A stretch of 64,000 nt of DNA from Devosia salina (GCF_019504385.1 NZ_CP080590.1:1-64000), one strand, 5' to 3'; numbered from the stretch's first letter, positions 34,582-44,249 are shown. The notes: a model not told the origin generated them from the letters alone. Program-made: numbers and translations.

Positions 34582-35616
34582 ATGGCGCCCACGAAGCGGT
34601 TGACCCAGAAGGACATTGCGCAGCTAGCGGGCGTCAGCCAGGCAACCGTGTCGCTCGTGCTCAATGGTACGCCGACCAGCCGCAACCGGATTCCCGAGGA
34701 AACCCGGGAGCGGGTTGAGAAGGTCATCCGCGATACCGGATATGTGGCCGATCCGGTTGCCCGTCGGATGGTCAAGGGCCTCAACAGGATCCTGGGCGTC
34801 TTCACCTACGAACCTGCCTTCCCCTCCGGCCAGGCCGACTTCTTCACCCCCTTCCTCTTCGGCATCGAAGAGGCAGCGCAGAACCTGGGCTATGACCTGC
34901 TGCTGCTCACCGGCGCCGGGCGCGACCGGAAGATTTTCGGCGAGAATGCGCGTCTGCGTCTCGCCGATGGTTGCGTGATCCTCGGGCGCCGATTTGACAA
35001 TACCGAGCTGGCGCGCCTGGTGGCCGGCGACTTCCCCTTCGTGGCCGTGGGGCGCCGCGACGATGCTGGCGGTCCGGTGCCCTATGTGGGCGGCGATTAT
35101 GCGCCGGCCACCTCGGCCCTGGTCGAGCGCGCCAAGGCGCTGGGCCATCAGCGCATTGCCTATGTCGGTCTCCGCGAGGGCGCGGAATCGACAGTTGACC
35201 GCTGGTATGGGTTTTCCAGGGCCGTGGGTGAAGCCGAGCTGGTCACCAGCATCTTTTCAGTCGGCCGTCCGGCCGGTGAAGTGCTCGACCTGCTGCTGGC
35301 GGCCGACGCAACCTGCGTCTTCTTCACCGAACTTGCCGATGCCGTCCGCGTCGAGCAGGAGGCGCGAGCCCGCGGGCTTTCCGTTCCCAGCGACCTGTCG
35401 ATCGTCGTGCTGGGAAATCACATTCGTGCGGAAGAGCCCGGGCGGCGCTTCACCTCCTTCGTCATTCCACGCGAGGCCATGGCCCGCGCTGCAACAGAAA
35501 TGCTCGTGCGCCGCGTCGAGGACAACGCGCCCGTCGAGCAATTGCTGCTGCCCTGTGAACCGGTCGAGGGCGACACCCTCGGCTCTCCCCCGACCAAGAC
35601 CAAGAAGACCAGATGA
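34582..35616 (+). CDS. LacI-family transcriptional regulator
   Basis: 344 aa. The N-terminal helix-turn-helix is LTQKDIAQLAGVSQATVSLV, with the hinge region TGYVADPVARRMVKGLNRI. A periplasmic-binding-protein-like sensor domain follows (LGVFTYEPAF to the end). The start follows GAGGAAAG. It is the first gene of a same-strand operon: its TGA overlaps the FAD oxidoreductase ATG by 4 nt. Two palindromic sites directly upstream suggest it represses its own operon until a sugar-like inducer binds. The inducer is unknown. Confidence 0.93.
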   Translation: MAPTKRLTQKDIAQLAGVSQATVSLVLNGTPTSRNRIPEETRERVEKVIRDTGYVADPVARRMVKGLNRILGVFTYEPAFPSGQADFFTPFLFGIEEAAQNLGYDLLLLTGAGRDRKIFGENARLRLADGCVILGRRFDNTELARLVAGDFPFVAVGRRDDAGGPVPYVGGDYAPATSALVERAKALGHQRIAYVGLREGAESTVDRWYGFSRAVGEAELVTSIFSVGRPAGEVLDLLLAADATCVFFTELADAVRVEQEARARGLSVPSDLSIVVLGNHIRAEEPGRRFTSFVIPREAMARAATEMLVRRVEDNAPVEQLLLPCEPVEGDTLGSPPTKTKKTR

Positions 35617-37226
35617 CAAAAGAATTCTCCGCAGACCTGCTCGTTGTTGGCGGTGGCCTGGGCGGCGTTGCCGCAGCCCTGGCTGCGCTGCGCTCGGGCC
35701 GCACCGTGATTCTCACTGAGGAATTCGACTGGCTCGGCGGCCAACTCACCAGCCAGGCGGTGCCCCCCGATGAACATTCCTGGGTGGAGCAGTTCGGCGT
35801 CACCCGCTCCTATCGCCAGTTGCGCAACGGCATCCGGCAATTCTATCGCGACCACTATCCGCTGACCGCAGCCAGCCGCGCCTGGGGCGATCTCAATCCT
35901 GGCGCCGGTCATGTCAGCCGGCTATGCGCGGAACCGCGTGTGGGCGTGGCCGTCCTCGATGCCATGCTCATGCCTTTTATCGGCGGCGGCCAGCTACGGA
36001 TCATGAAGCCCTATCGTCCCATCGCCGCCGAGGTGGAGGGCGACATGGTGCGCGCCATAACCCTTGTTCATCGGGACAATGGCGATCAGATTGTCATTTC
36101 GGCGCCCTATGTGGTGGACGCCACGGAACTGGGTGACCTGCTGCCCTTGACCGGCACGGAATATGCCAAGGGCTTCGAGGCCCAGTCGGACACCGGCGAA
36201 CCCAGCGCGCCGGCCGAGGCCCAGCCCGACAATGTGCAGGCGGTCTCGGTGTGTTTCGCGATCGATCATGTCGATGGCAATCATGTCATCGACAAGCCGG
36301 CCAATTACGATTTCTGGCGCCAATACCAGCCCGACTTCTGGGGCGGTCCGCTGCTCGGCTTCAAGGCGCCGCATCCGCGTACGCTCGAGATCACCGAGCG
36401 CAGCTTCACGCCCAATCCGGACGATGACCCGCTGCTGGTCGATGCCGACCAGCGCCGCAATGCCGGCGACAGCAATCTCTGGACCTTCCGCCGCATCGCC
36501 GCGCGCCGCAATTTCGTGCCGGGCGCTTATGGCTCGGACATCTGCCTCGTGAACTGGCCGATGATCGACTACATGCTCGGCTCGATCATCGACGTGAGCG
36601 AAGCGGAAAAGGCCGCCCATCTCAAATCGGCCGCCGACCTTTCCTATTCGGTGTTCTACTGGCTGCAGACCGAGGCCCCGCGCCTTGATGGCGGCCAGGG
36701 CTTCCCCGGCCTCAGGCTGCGCGGTGACATCACGGGCACCGAACACGGCCTGGCCATGGCCCCCTATATCCGCGAGAGCCGCCGCATCCTGCCGGTCACC
36801 CGCATCGTGGAGCAGGACGTGTCCATGACTGTGCATGGCAATGCCCTTTCCAGGCAATATCGCGACAGCGTCGGCGTCGGCATGTACCGGATCGACCTGC
36901 ATCCCTCCACCGGCGGCGACAACTATGTCGATGTCGAATCCGCCCCCTTCGAAATTCCGCTCGGCGCCCTATTGCCGCAGCGGGTGAAGAACCTGCTGCC
37001 AGGCGGCAAGAACCTGGGCACCACCCACATCACCAATGGCTGCTATCGCCTGCATCCGGTGGAGTGGAATGTGGGCGAAGCGGCAGGCCTCTTGGCTGCT
37101 CACTGTCTCAATAACGGGCTGTCGCCGCACCAGGTGCAGGCAGATGACAACCTGCTCACCCAATTCCAGGCCCGTCTCCACGCGGAAGGGATCGAGATCC
37201 GCTGGCCCGACGTGCGTGGCTACTAA
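35613..37226 (+). CDS. FAD-dependent oxidoreductase (FAD_oxidored type)
   Basis: 537 aa. The N-terminal dinucleotide motif LLVVGGGLGGVAAALAALRS and the motif FDWLGGQLTSQAVPPDEH are typical of the PF12831-type family, as is the C-terminal THITNGCYRLHPVEWNVGEA, which closes the FAD site. No signal peptide is visible. Members are poorly characterised and often sit next to sugar ABC importers, as here. It overlaps lacI by 4 nt and precedes the binding protein by 24 bp. I infer oxidation of the imported compound or its derivative; the substrate is unknown. Confidence 0.85.
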   Translation: MTKEFSADLLVVGGGLGGVAAALAALRSGRTVILTEEFDWLGGQLTSQAVPPDEHSWVEQFGVTRSYRQLRNGIRQFYRDHYPLTAASRAWGDLNPGAGHVSRLCAEPRVGVAVLDAMLMPFIGGGQLRIMKPYRPIAAEVEGDMVRAITLVHRDNGDQIVISAPYVVDATELGDLLPLTGTEYAKGFEAQSDTGEPSAPAEAQPDNVQAVSVCFAIDHVDGNHVIDKPANYDFWRQYQPDFWGGPLLGFKAPHPRTLEITERSFTPNPDDDPLLVDADQRRNAGDSNLWTFRRIAARRNFVPGAYGSDICLVNWPMIDYMLGSIIDVSEAEKAAHLKSAADLSYSVFYWLQTEAPRLDGGQGFPGLRLRGDITGTEHGLAMAPYIRESRRILPVTRIVEQDVSMTVHGNALSRQYRDSVGVGMYRIDLHPSTGGDNYVDVESAPFEIPLGALLPQRVKNLLPGGKNLGTTHITNGCYRLHPVEWNVGEAAGLLAAHCLNNGLSPHQVQADDNLLTQFQARLHAEGIEIRWPDVRGY

Positions 37227-37250
37227 GCAATTCAAACAGGAGGAAACAGA

Positions 37251-38519
37251 ATGAACAGAACGCTCAAGACCTCGGCCGCATGCCTTGGCATCGTGCTCGG
37301 GCTTGCCGCCACCGGCACGGCCTGGGCCCAGGACGCCGTCAATCTGCGCATGACCATCTGGAGCGCCAACGAGGCGCATCTGGCCATGTTCAACGAGATT
37401 GCCGAAGGCTTCAAGGCGACCCATCCCAATGTGACGGTGACTTTCGACTCTCTGCCTTTCGACAGCTACACCACCACCGTCACCACCCAGATCGCCGGTG
37501 GCAACCCGCCCGACCTGGCCTGGATTCTCGAAACCACGGCCGCCGATTTCGTCAATTCCGGCGCCCTGGCGCCGCTGAACGACGCTTTCGCCGCCATCGA
37601 AGGCTATGACCTGTGGGATCTGTCGATCCCGGCGACGGAATTGTGGACCCGGGATGGCCAGCTCTACGCCTATCCCTTCTCCACCTCGCCTTTCGCGATG
37701 TTCGTCAACAACGACCTGATCACCGCGGCAGGCGCCAAGACGCCTGCTGAGCTGATCGCGGCCGGCGAATGGACCTGGGACAATGCCTTTGCCACCGCCA
37801 AGGCAGTTGCCGATGCCGGCGCGGCCGATGGTCTTGTGGTGCGCGACTTCAACTTCCAGAACTGGCAGAACCTGGCCTCGATCTGGCGCGGCTGGGGCGC
37901 CGATCCCTGGAGTGCCGATGGCAAGACCTGCGCCTTCGCCGACCAGCCCATGGTCGACGCCATGACCGCGATCCACAATGCCATGTTTGCCGAGGGCGGC
38001 ATGCCGGGTCCGGGTGAGAATGTGGACTTCTTCGCCGGTGATGCGGCCATGACCATCACCCAGATTTCGCGCGCCTCGCTCCTGCCCAAGGAGGACCCGT
38101 TCGCCTGGGACCTGGTGCCGCTGCCGGCCGGACCGGCCGGTGAATACTATGTGATCGGCCAGGCCGGCGTCGGCGTCTTCGGCAAGAGTGCCAATAAGGA
38201 TGTTGCCGTGGAATTCCTCGGCTACATGACCAATCCGGAAAACAGCCAGAAGCTGGCTCAGTTCTTCCCGCCGGCCCGTGAAAGCCTGCTCAATGCCGAA
38301 ACGCTGGGATCGACCAATCCCCTGCTCTCGGCCGAGCAGATCCAGACCGTGGTGATCGATGGCATTTCGCGCGGCGTCGTGCTGCCGGGCCACACCAACT
38401 TCGCCCAGATCCAGCAGACCATCCGCTCGGGTCTGGACGCCCTCTGGGTGCCGGATGCCGACGTGGCCGCCGTGCTCGGAAACGTGTGTTCCAGCGTCAG
38501 CCCGCTATTGGCACGGTAA
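37251..38519 (+). CDS. Sugar-type ABC transporter substrate-binding protein
   Basis: 422 aa. A signal peptide (LKTSAACLGIVLGLAATGTAWA-QD) is followed by a family 1 extracellular solute-binding domain: LRMTIWSANEAHLAMFNEI, FEATHPNVT-like FKATHPNVTVTFDS, NPPDLAWILE, and a C-terminal lobe with VEFLGYMTNPENSQK. A strong ribosome site AGGAGG lies 8 nt before ATG. The family binds mono- or oligosaccharides and glycerol-phosphate-like ligands. A hairpin follows between it and the first permease gene, a common device for making more binding protein than permease. Confidence 0.93.
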   Translation: MNRTLKTSAACLGIVLGLAATGTAWAQDAVNLRMTIWSANEAHLAMFNEIAEGFKATHPNVTVTFDSLPFDSYTTTVTTQIAGGNPPDLAWILETTAADFVNSGALAPLNDAFAAIEGYDLWDLSIPATELWTRDGQLYAYPFSTSPFAMFVNNDLITAAGAKTPAELIAAGEWTWDNAFATAKAVADAGAADGLVVRDFNFQNWQNLASIWRGWGADPWSADGKTCAFADQPMVDAMTAIHNAMFAEGGMPGPGENVDFFAGDAAMTITQISRASLLPKEDPFAWDLVPLPAGPAGEYYVIGQAGVGVFGKSANKDVAVEFLGYMTNPENSQKLAQFFPPARESLLNAETLGSTNPLLSAEQIQTVVIDGISRGVVLPGHTNFAQIQQTIRSGLDALWVPDADVAAVLGNVCSSVSPLLAR

Positions 38520-38575
38520 CGCAACAACCCGGTCGCGCCCGGATAAGCACTGGATGCGACCGACAACCCTGTGCG

Positions 38576-38598
38576 GCCCTCGGGCCAGACCCGAGGGC
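38576..38598 (+). promoter_or_regulatory. Intercistronic hairpin between binding protein and permease
   Basis: Perfect 9-bp stem GCCCTCGGG-ccaga-CCCGAGGGC in the 135-bp gap, with no T-run after it. It probably stabilises the upstream message or causes partial termination, lowering permease output relative to the binding protein. Confidence 0.6.
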
Positions 38599-38654
38599 TG
38601 CTCGCCCAGTCCGTCTCCTCGGCCCAAGACCAGTGTGACCAAGGAAAGATCACC

Positions 38655-39572
38655 ATGAGTGCCCCGGCCTCATCCAAATCGAAGCCCCCCTTCTGGACCA
38701 TCGCCCGGCGCGATGCCGCCGCTGGCTACGTGTTCATCGCGCCGCAATTGCTCGGCATCGTCACCTTCGTGCTCGTGCCGCTGGGGCTGGTCTTCTGGTA
38801 TTCGCTGCACGAATGGAACGTGCTGGCATCGAGTTTCAATTTTGTCGGCGCGGCCAATTACCAGATGCTGCTGGCCGATCCGAACCTGCCTGCAGTGCTG
38901 ACCGCATCGGCCATTTTCTCGGCCGGGCTCGTGGTGCTCAACATGTCGCTGGCCCTGCTGCTGGCCGTGCTGCTCGACCAGAAGCTCAAGGGCATGGTCG
39001 TGTTCCGCACCCTGTTCTTCTCGCCGGTGGTCGTGTCGCTCGTTGCCTGGACCATCGTCTGGAGCTTCCTGCTGCAGGCCAATGGCGGCATCAATGGCAT
39101 GCTGGCCGTGGTGGGCATCGAGGGGCCGAACTGGCTGCGCACGCCGACCACCGCGATGATCTCGGTCGTCGTCGTGCAGGTGTTCAAGAATGTGGGTCTC
39201 AACATGGTGCTGTTCCTGGCGGCCCTGCAGGGCGTCCCCAAGGAACTCTATGAGGCCGCCCGCGTCGACGGGGCCGGGCGCTTCAAGCAGTTCCGCCGCA
39301 TCACCCTGCCGATGATCTCGCCCACCATCCTGTTGACGTCGATCATAACCATAGTCGGGTCGCTGCAGGTCTTCGCACAGATCGCCGTGCTGACCCAGGG
39401 CGGGCCGGGCATGACCACGACCGTGCTGGTCTATTACCTCTACCAGCAGGCCTTCCAGTTCCACTTCTTCGGCTATGGTTCGACCCTGTCGATCCTGCTC
39501 TTTGTCATCGTCGCGGTGCTCACTTTCGCCCAGTGGCAGTTGCGCAAGCGGATCGTCTTCTATGAAAACTGA
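38655..39572 (+). CDS. Sugar ABC transporter permease (MalF/UgpA type)
   Basis: 305 aa with six membrane segments, starting near YVFIAPQLLGIVTFVLVPLGL. The EAA loop is ELYEAARVDGAGRFKQFRRI, the contact site for the ATPase. An in-frame ATG at 38571 would add 28 residues without membrane character; ATG 38655 is the family-like start, after AAGGAAAG. Its end overlaps the second permease gene by 11 nt. Confidence 0.92.
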   Translation: MSAPASSKSKPPFWTIARRDAAAGYVFIAPQLLGIVTFVLVPLGLVFWYSLHEWNVLASSFNFVGAANYQMLLADPNLPAVLTASAIFSAGLVVLNMSLALLLAVLLDQKLKGMVVFRTLFFSPVVVSLVAWTIVWSFLLQANGGINGMLAVVGIEGPNWLRTPTTAMISVVVVQVFKNVGLNMVLFLAALQGVPKELYEAARVDGAGRFKQFRRITLPMISPTILLTSIITIVGSLQVFAQIAVLTQGGPGMTTTVLVYYLYQQAFQFHFFGYGSTLSILLFVIVAVLTFAQWQLRKRIVFYEN

Positions 39573-40404
39573 TCTCAGCCCTCGCATGAAGGTCGGCCTC
39601 TACGGGCTGATGTGCGTGCTGCTCATCCCCTTCGTCTTTCCCACCTGGTGGATGATCACCTCGTCGGTGAAGCCGATCAGCGACATCTTCGCCTTCCCGC
39701 CCGATCTCTGGCCGCGCCGGTTCGATTGGTCGACCTATGCCCAGGTGTTCGAGTTGCAGCCCTTCGCCCGGCAATACTGGAATTCGGCCTATATCGCGGC
39801 GATCGTCACCGTGGTCACCATGATCATCTCATCCATGGCCGGTTACGCCTTCGCGCGCATCAGGTTCCCGTTCAGCAATGCCCTCTTCATGGTGGTGCTG
39901 CTCGGCCTGCTCATCCCGTCCGAGGTGACCATTGTCCCGCTGTTCCAGATCTTCCTGTCCTGGGGCATGATCAACACCCATTGGCCGCTGATCCTGGTGC
40001 CGATCTTCGGCGCACCGTCGGTCTTTGCCACCTTCGTCATGCGCCAGTTCTTCATTTCGCTTCCCAACGAGTTGGAAGAGGCCGCCCGCGTCGACGGGCT
40101 GGGGCGGTTCAAAATCTTCTGGACCATCGCCCTGCCACTGGCAAAGCCCGCGCTGGGTGCAGTAGCGATCTTCACCTTCCTCCACTCATGGAACCTCTAT
40201 CTCGAACCCATCGTGTTTCTCTCCTCGACGCAGATGTTCACCTTGCCCCAGGCTCTGACCCAGTTCACCGACGCCTATGGCGGGGCCATGTGGAACATCC
40301 AGCTTGCCGCTGCGACCATGACGGCCATCCCGGTGCTCCTGGTCTTTGTCGTGGCGCAGAAGCAGTTCGTCGAAGGGCTTGCCCATACCGGGCTGAAAGG
40401 CTGA
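39562..40404 (+). CDS. Sugar ABC transporter permease (MalG/UgpE type)
   Basis: 280 aa with six membrane segments. The motif [18 protein letters not shown] early on and the EAA loop [20 protein letters not shown] are typical of the second permease of carbohydrate importers. The first ATG of the family-like start ([16 protein letters not shown]) lies inside the previous gene, an 11-nt overlap indicating coupled translation. It ends 4 bp before the ATPase gene. Confidence 0.92.
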   Translation: MKTDLSPRMKVGLYGLMCVLLIPFVFPTWWMITSSVKPISDIFAFPPDLWPRRFDWSTYAQVFELQPFARQYWNSAYIAAIVTVVTMIISSMAGYAFARIRFPFSNALFMVVLLGLLIPSEVTIVPLFQIFLSWGMINTHWPLILVPIFGAPSVFATFVMRQFFISLPNELEEAARVDGLGRFKIFWTIALPLAKPALGAVAIFTFLHSWNLYLEPIVFLSSTQMFTLPQALTQFTDAYGGAMWNIQLAAATMTAIPVLLVFVVAQKQFVEGLAHTGLKG

Positions 40405-40408
40405 TCCC

Positions 40409-41455
40409 ATGGCTCCCGTTACGCTCAAATCCGTCACCAAGAGCTATGGCGCGACCCCCGTGCTGCATGGCATCGACATTGACATCACCGACGGCGAGTT
40501 CGTCGTGCTTGTCGGGCCTTCAGGCTGTGGCAAGTCCACATTGCTGCGGATGATCGCCGGGCTGGAGACCATTTCCGGCGGCGCCATCGAGATCGCCGGC
40601 CGCGTGGTCAACGACCTCGAGCCCAAGGATCGGGACATCGCCATGGTGTTCCAGAACTATGCGCTCTACCCGCATATGACCGTGGCCACCAATATGGGCT
40701 TTTCCCTGGAGCATCGCGGCGCCAGCAAGGCGGAAATTGCCGAACGGGTGCAATGGGCAGCGGGAATTCTGGGGCTCACTCCTCTCCTCGACCGCTATCC
40801 GCGCCAGCTCTCCGGCGGGCAACGCCAGCGCGTTGCCATGGGCCGTGCCATCGTGCGCAATCCGCAGGTGTTCCTGTTCGACGAACCGCTTTCCAATCTG
40901 GACGCGAAGCTGCGCGTCGTCATGCGCGGCGAAATCAAGACCCTGCACCAGCGCCTGGGCGTGACCACGGTCTACGTCACCCACGACCAGGTGGAAGCCA
41001 TGACCATGGCCGACCGGATCGTTGTCATGAATGGCGGCAAGGTGGAACAGATCGGCGCCCCGCTCGAGCTCTATGACCGGCCGGCCAACCTTTTCGTGGC
41101 CGGCTTTATTGGCTCGCCGGCCATGAATTTCATCGAAGGCACCATCACCGGAGACGGGTTCGCCGCAGGCGACGTCATCCTCCCGCTGGCGGACAAGCAC
41201 AAGATTGGCACCAAGGTCATCTATGGCATCCGTCCCGAACATCTCGCGCTGAGCGAAGAAGGCCTGCCGGCAATTGTCAACCTGATCGAGCCCATGGGTT
41301 CGGAAACGCAGGTCACCATGACGCTGGGCGGCCACACCATTATTGGCGTGTTCCGGGAGCGCGTCGCGGCGCGGCCGGGCGACACGATCCATCTCCTGCC
41401 CGCCCCCGACGCCATCCACCTCTTCCATGCTGAAACCGGCGCCCGGATAAACTGA
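40409..41455 (+). CDS. Sugar ABC transporter ATP-binding protein (UgpC/MalK type)
   Basis: 348 aa. Walker A is [15 protein letters not shown], the Q-loop is [13 protein letters not shown], the signature is [15 protein letters not shown], Walker B is [16 protein letters not shown] and the switch His is in [12 protein letters not shown]. After residue 235 comes a TOBE-type regulatory domain ([15 protein letters not shown]). All motifs of the CUT1 importer ATPases are intact. Its stop shares one base with the start of the next gene (TGATG). Confidence 0.95.
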   Translation: MAPVTLKSVTKSYGATPVLHGIDIDITDGEFVVLVGPSGCGKSTLLRMIAGLETISGGAIEIAGRVVNDLEPKDRDIAMVFQNYALYPHMTVATNMGFSLEHRGASKAEIAERVQWAAGILGLTPLLDRYPRQLSGGQRQRVAMGRAIVRNPQVFLFDEPLSNLDAKLRVVMRGEIKTLHQRLGVTTVYVTHDQVEAMTMADRIVVMNGGKVEQIGAPLELYDRPANLFVAGFIGSPAMNFIEGTITGDGFAAGDVILPLADKHKIGTKVIYGIRPEHLALSEEGLPAIVNLIEPMGSETQVTMTLGGHTIIGVFRERVAARPGDTIHLLPAPDAIHLFHAETGARIN

Positions 41456-42129
41456 TGTACCCCGAGACCAAGCTCTACACGGCCCTGACCACGGGCGCGT
41501 TTCCAATTATCGTGTCGCTGGCGCGGCATGATCTCGACCTGGCAAAGGCGGCACTCGATGGCGGCGCCTATGCGCTCAAGACCCATCTGAATGCCTATCA
41601 CCGGGCCACCGGCACGACCTTTGGCAGCTTTGCCGAGGAGCGCCCGTTTTTCGAGGCACTGTCCCGATTGGGGTGTCCGCTCCTGGTCATGGCAGGCCAG
41701 GTAACCGTACCCAGCGCGGGGGAAATGGACGCGCTGGCCGATCTCGGATTCGAGGGCTTCAATGTCTATGTCGACCACATGCAGCCGCATCTGCTGACAT
41801 CGCGGCTGCGCCCGATGCCTGCCCTGTCCGCGACCAGCACACCGGACGACATCAAGCAGATCGCCGCACTGCCCGGCTGCGTCGTTGAAGCCTCCATCAT
41901 GCCGTTCGAGCGTTATCGGACCGCGATGACCGAGGCGGACCTTGAACGCTACGCGGCCGTGGTCGACGCTGTTGACGTGCCGGTTATTGTTCCCAGCCAG
42001 CTCGCGCTGACACCACAGGACGCCATGCGCCTACGCGAAGCCGGGATTGCCGCGCCATTATTGGGAGCGATTGTTACCGGTGACACGCCCCAGTCCATGC
42101 TCCAATCGGTACGGCAGTTTGCCGGTTGA
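41455..42129 (+). CDS. Putative barrel enzyme of an uptake operon
   Basis: 224 aa, not recognised as a named family. The pattern of alternating strands and helices (FPIIVSLARHDLDLAKAALD, GCPLLVMAGQVTVPS, FEGFNVYVDHMQP, GCVVEASIMPF, DVPVIVPSQLALTPQDAM, APLLGAIVTGDTPQSML) looks like a (beta/alpha)8 barrel, with the final Gly-rich turn where such barrels bind phosphate. A Lys in YALKTHLNAYHRAT could be catalytic, but that is a guess. It is translationally coupled to the ATPase gene and closes the lacI operon, so it probably acts on the imported compound. Confidence 0.6.
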   Translation: MYPETKLYTALTTGAFPIIVSLARHDLDLAKAALDGGAYALKTHLNAYHRATGTTFGSFAEERPFFEALSRLGCPLLVMAGQVTVPSAGEMDALADLGFEGFNVYVDHMQPHLLTSRLRPMPALSATSTPDDIKQIAALPGCVVEASIMPFERYRTAMTEADLERYAAVVDAVDVPVIVPSQLALTPQDAMRLREAGIAAPLLGAIVTGDTPQSMLQSVRQFAG

Positions 42130-42300
42130 AGATGTTCCCGTTCAACGGCACCAAGGCGCAAACCTCCACTTGCTGTCTGCAGGCTCGCATCTTTCGCAGG
42201 CAGCGATTGGCGGCTCGCTGACCGCGGCTTTGGGGGTCGCCGATCTCTCGGGCAGGATCACCGAACTCGCCCCGGCCAGTGCAGGACATGCCGTTGTTCT

Positions 42301-43215
42301 TCACCCGCCGAGCATGGGCGGCGCCAATTGCGCGAGATCATCCAGCACCGCGCTGACGCGGGCGATCTTGCGGACGCCGGGGCGGAACGCCAGATAGACT
42401 GGTACGTCGGGAGAGGCGTGATCCTTAAGGCCCCGCGTCAGGCGTCCTGCCGCCAGGTCGTCCTCCACCATGAAATGGGGCAGGAACGATATGCCGGCGC
42501 CTTCGAGTACGAGATCGCGCAAAATGGCGAAGCTGCGGACCGCAAGACGCCCTTTGACGGGGACCTCTTCGACCCTCCCGTCCGGACCTTTGACCGACCA
42601 GGTCGCCGATGGGTGATCGGCCCGGAATGTCAGGCATTCAAGGCGCTGCAGGTCCGAGGCCCGTTCGAGCCTGATGGCGCCGAGATAGCCGGGGCTGGCG
42701 ACCAGCCAGCGCTGGAAGGCGCCGATTTTGTGGGCAACAAGGCGATCGTCCTGAAAGGTGCCGACGCGAATGGCAAGGTCGATACCCGGGTCCTGCATGT
42801 CCTCGAAGGCATAGGCGGGCCGCATCACCAATGAAATGCCTGGATGCCGCGACAGGATCTGCGGAAAGAGATGTCTGGCGACCAGCCCGCCGACTTCCGG
42901 CGTCGCCGCGATGGTGACTTGGCCTGAAACCTGCGCGGATTCTTCGCGCGCGAAGTCATCGAGCAGGTCGATCTCGGCCAGGATCGAACCGACGCGCTGG
43001 GCCAGCCGTTCACCCGCCGGGGTGACGCGGACGCCACGCCCACCCTGTTCGAGCAGCTTGACGCCCAGCCGCTGCTCCAGGAGCGCCACGTGCCGGCTGA
43101 CCCCCGACTTGGCCACGCCGAGATGCTCCGCGGCGGCCGCAATTCCGCCTGTGCGAAAGACGGCATGGAAGCTCGCAAGCGCCAGAAAACTTATCGTTCC
43201 ACTATTTTGAACCAT
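42301..43215 (-). CDS. LysR-family transcriptional regulator
   Basis: 304 aa. The winged helix-turn-helix covers residues 10-65 (FHAVFRTGGIAAAAEHLGVA, KSGVSRHVALLEQRLGVKLL). The effector domain follows, with VTIAATPEVGGLVARHLFPQ and GAGISFLPHFMVEDDL. It is divergent from a small NAD(P)-binding oxidoreductase 192 bp away, the usual layout for a LysR regulator and its target. Between lacI operon end (42129) and this gene's stop, 170 bp hold no supported gene. Confidence 0.93.
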   Translation of the reverse strand: MVQNSGTISFLALASFHAVFRTGGIAAAAEHLGVAKSGVSRHVALLEQRLGVKLLEQGGRGVRVTPAGERLAQRVGSILAEIDLLDDFAREESAQVSGQVTIAATPEVGGLVARHLFPQILSRHPGISLVMRPAYAFEDMQDPGIDLAIRVGTFQDDRLVAHKIGAFQRWLVASPGYLGAIRLERASDLQRLECLTFRADHPSATWSVKGPDGRVEEVPVKGRLAVRSFAILRDLVLEGAGISFLPHFMVEDDLAAGRLTRGLKDHASPDVPVYLAFRPGVRKIARVSAVLDDLAQLAPPMLGG

Positions 43216-43360
43216 CGATTCAAATCACGATCACTGTTCCAGTTCGTTGTTGCGACCTAACTCTTGCCCATCGGCGCCGTCAATGGCGCGAGACGGAGAG
43301 AGCGGGGCCGGGCATACGCTGAGCGTCAGGACGCGGGCCGAAGCCGCAGACTGACCCCAA

Positions 43361-43382
43361 GGGCGCCGGTCATCCGGCGCCC
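43361..43382 (+). promoter_or_regulatory. Strong hairpin before the NAD(P)-binding protein gene
   Basis: Perfect 9-bp stem GGGCGCCGG-tcat-CCGGCGCCC, ending 25 bp before ATG 43408. It has no T-run. It could be an mRNA leader structure or a protein-binding palindrome. Confidence 0.5.
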
Positions 43383-43407
43383 TCAATAGAGATCGTGGAG
43401 CAATGAC

Positions 43408-44064
43408 ATGAAATACGCAGTTCTTGGGACCGGCATGGTCGGTCATACCCTCGCGAGCAAACTGGTCGAATTGGGCCATTCCGTAGGCATGGGGGCACGG
43501 GAGCCCGGCAATGAGAAAGCCGCGGCCTGGGCAAAAGGGCAGGGCGAGCGCGCCGCCAGCGGCGCCTATGCCGATATCGCCCAATGGGCCGACAGGGTCA
43601 TCGTGGCGACAGCGGGCGGTGCTGTCGTGTCAGTGGCGGAGGCCATTGGCGATGTGTCCGTTGCCGGAAAGCTCGTGATTGACGTTACCAATCCGCTCGA
43701 CTTTTCTCGCGGCATGCCACCCAGCCTGATCCCGGAATTGTCCAACACGACGTCGGCGGCCGAAGCGTTGCAGGCCAGTCTACCCTCGGCACGCGTGGTC
43801 AAGACGCTCAATACCATGAACCATCTACTCATGGTCGATCCGTCCCGGGTGCCCGGACCGCATGATGTGTTCCTGTGTGGTGACCAGGCGGGTGCCAAGG
43901 CGGAAGTGCGCGAGATGCTGGCCGAGTTTGGCTGGACCGAACCGGTTGATCTGGGTGGCCTTGCGGCAGCGCGTGGACTCGAAGGGCTCATGCCTTTCTG
44001 GTTGAGCATGTGGGGTGCGCTCGGGTCGCCCGACTTCAACTACCACATCGCCAGGGCTCACTGA
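43408..44064 (+). CDS. NAD(P)-binding oxidoreductase, F420-dependent-reductase-like
   Basis: 218 aa. The N-terminal dinucleotide fold KYAVLGTGMVGHTLASKLVELGHSV, then IVATAGGAVVSVAEAIGDVS and VIDVTNPLDFSRGMPPSL, matches the NADP oxidoreductase coenzyme-F420-dependent (Fno-like) family. KTLNTMNHLLMVDPS and the C-terminal GLEGLMPFWLSMW fit the same group, whose members in proteobacteria have no settled substrate and probably do not use F420. It is divergent from the LysR regulator, its likely controller. Confidence 0.85.
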   Translation: MKYAVLGTGMVGHTLASKLVELGHSVGMGAREPGNEKAAAWAKGQGERAASGAYADIAQWADRVIVATAGGAVVSVAEAIGDVSVAGKLVIDVTNPLDFSRGMPPSLIPELSNTTSAAEALQASLPSARVVKTLNTMNHLLMVDPSRVPGPHDVFLCGDQAGAKAEVREMLAEFGWTEPVDLGGLAAARGLEGLMPFWLSMWGALGSPDFNYHIARAH

Positions 44065-44067
44065 CGC

Positions 44068-44113
44068 AACGGCCCGAAGGCCGTTCGCTCGGCGCGGTGG
44101 TTCGGTCCACCGC
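44068..44113 (+). terminator. Tandem hairpins after the NAD(P)-binding protein gene
   Basis: Two perfect hairpins follow the stop by 3 bp: AACGGCC-cgaa-GGCCGTT (44068-44085) and GCGGTGG-ttcggt-CCACCGC (44094-44113). No T-run is present, so termination strength is uncertain. Confidence 0.5.
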
Positions 44114-44249
44114 GTCCGTGGCCTCCTTCCACGAGGACCCTTCCTTGCGGGCATGCCGAGGCGGATGCGGACTACGTCTGGCTTCTGTGGAACCGGCAAG
44201 GTTGCCAATTCCCAGCTGCGCCAAAAATGTCAGCAAAATCAATGGTGAA

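Noticed and set aside
37226..37251. Riboswitch before the sugar-binding protein gene
   Set aside because: The gap is only 24 bp and contains just the ribosome site.
42130..42300. Possible small gene after the lacI operon
   Set aside because: A frame is open on the plus strand, but it has no ribosome site and runs into the LysR gene in antisense; no domain seen.
43214..43231. LysR binding site ATCG-N10-CGAT between the divergent genes
   Set aside because: It overlaps the lysR start codon and only the outer four bases pair, so chance is likely.
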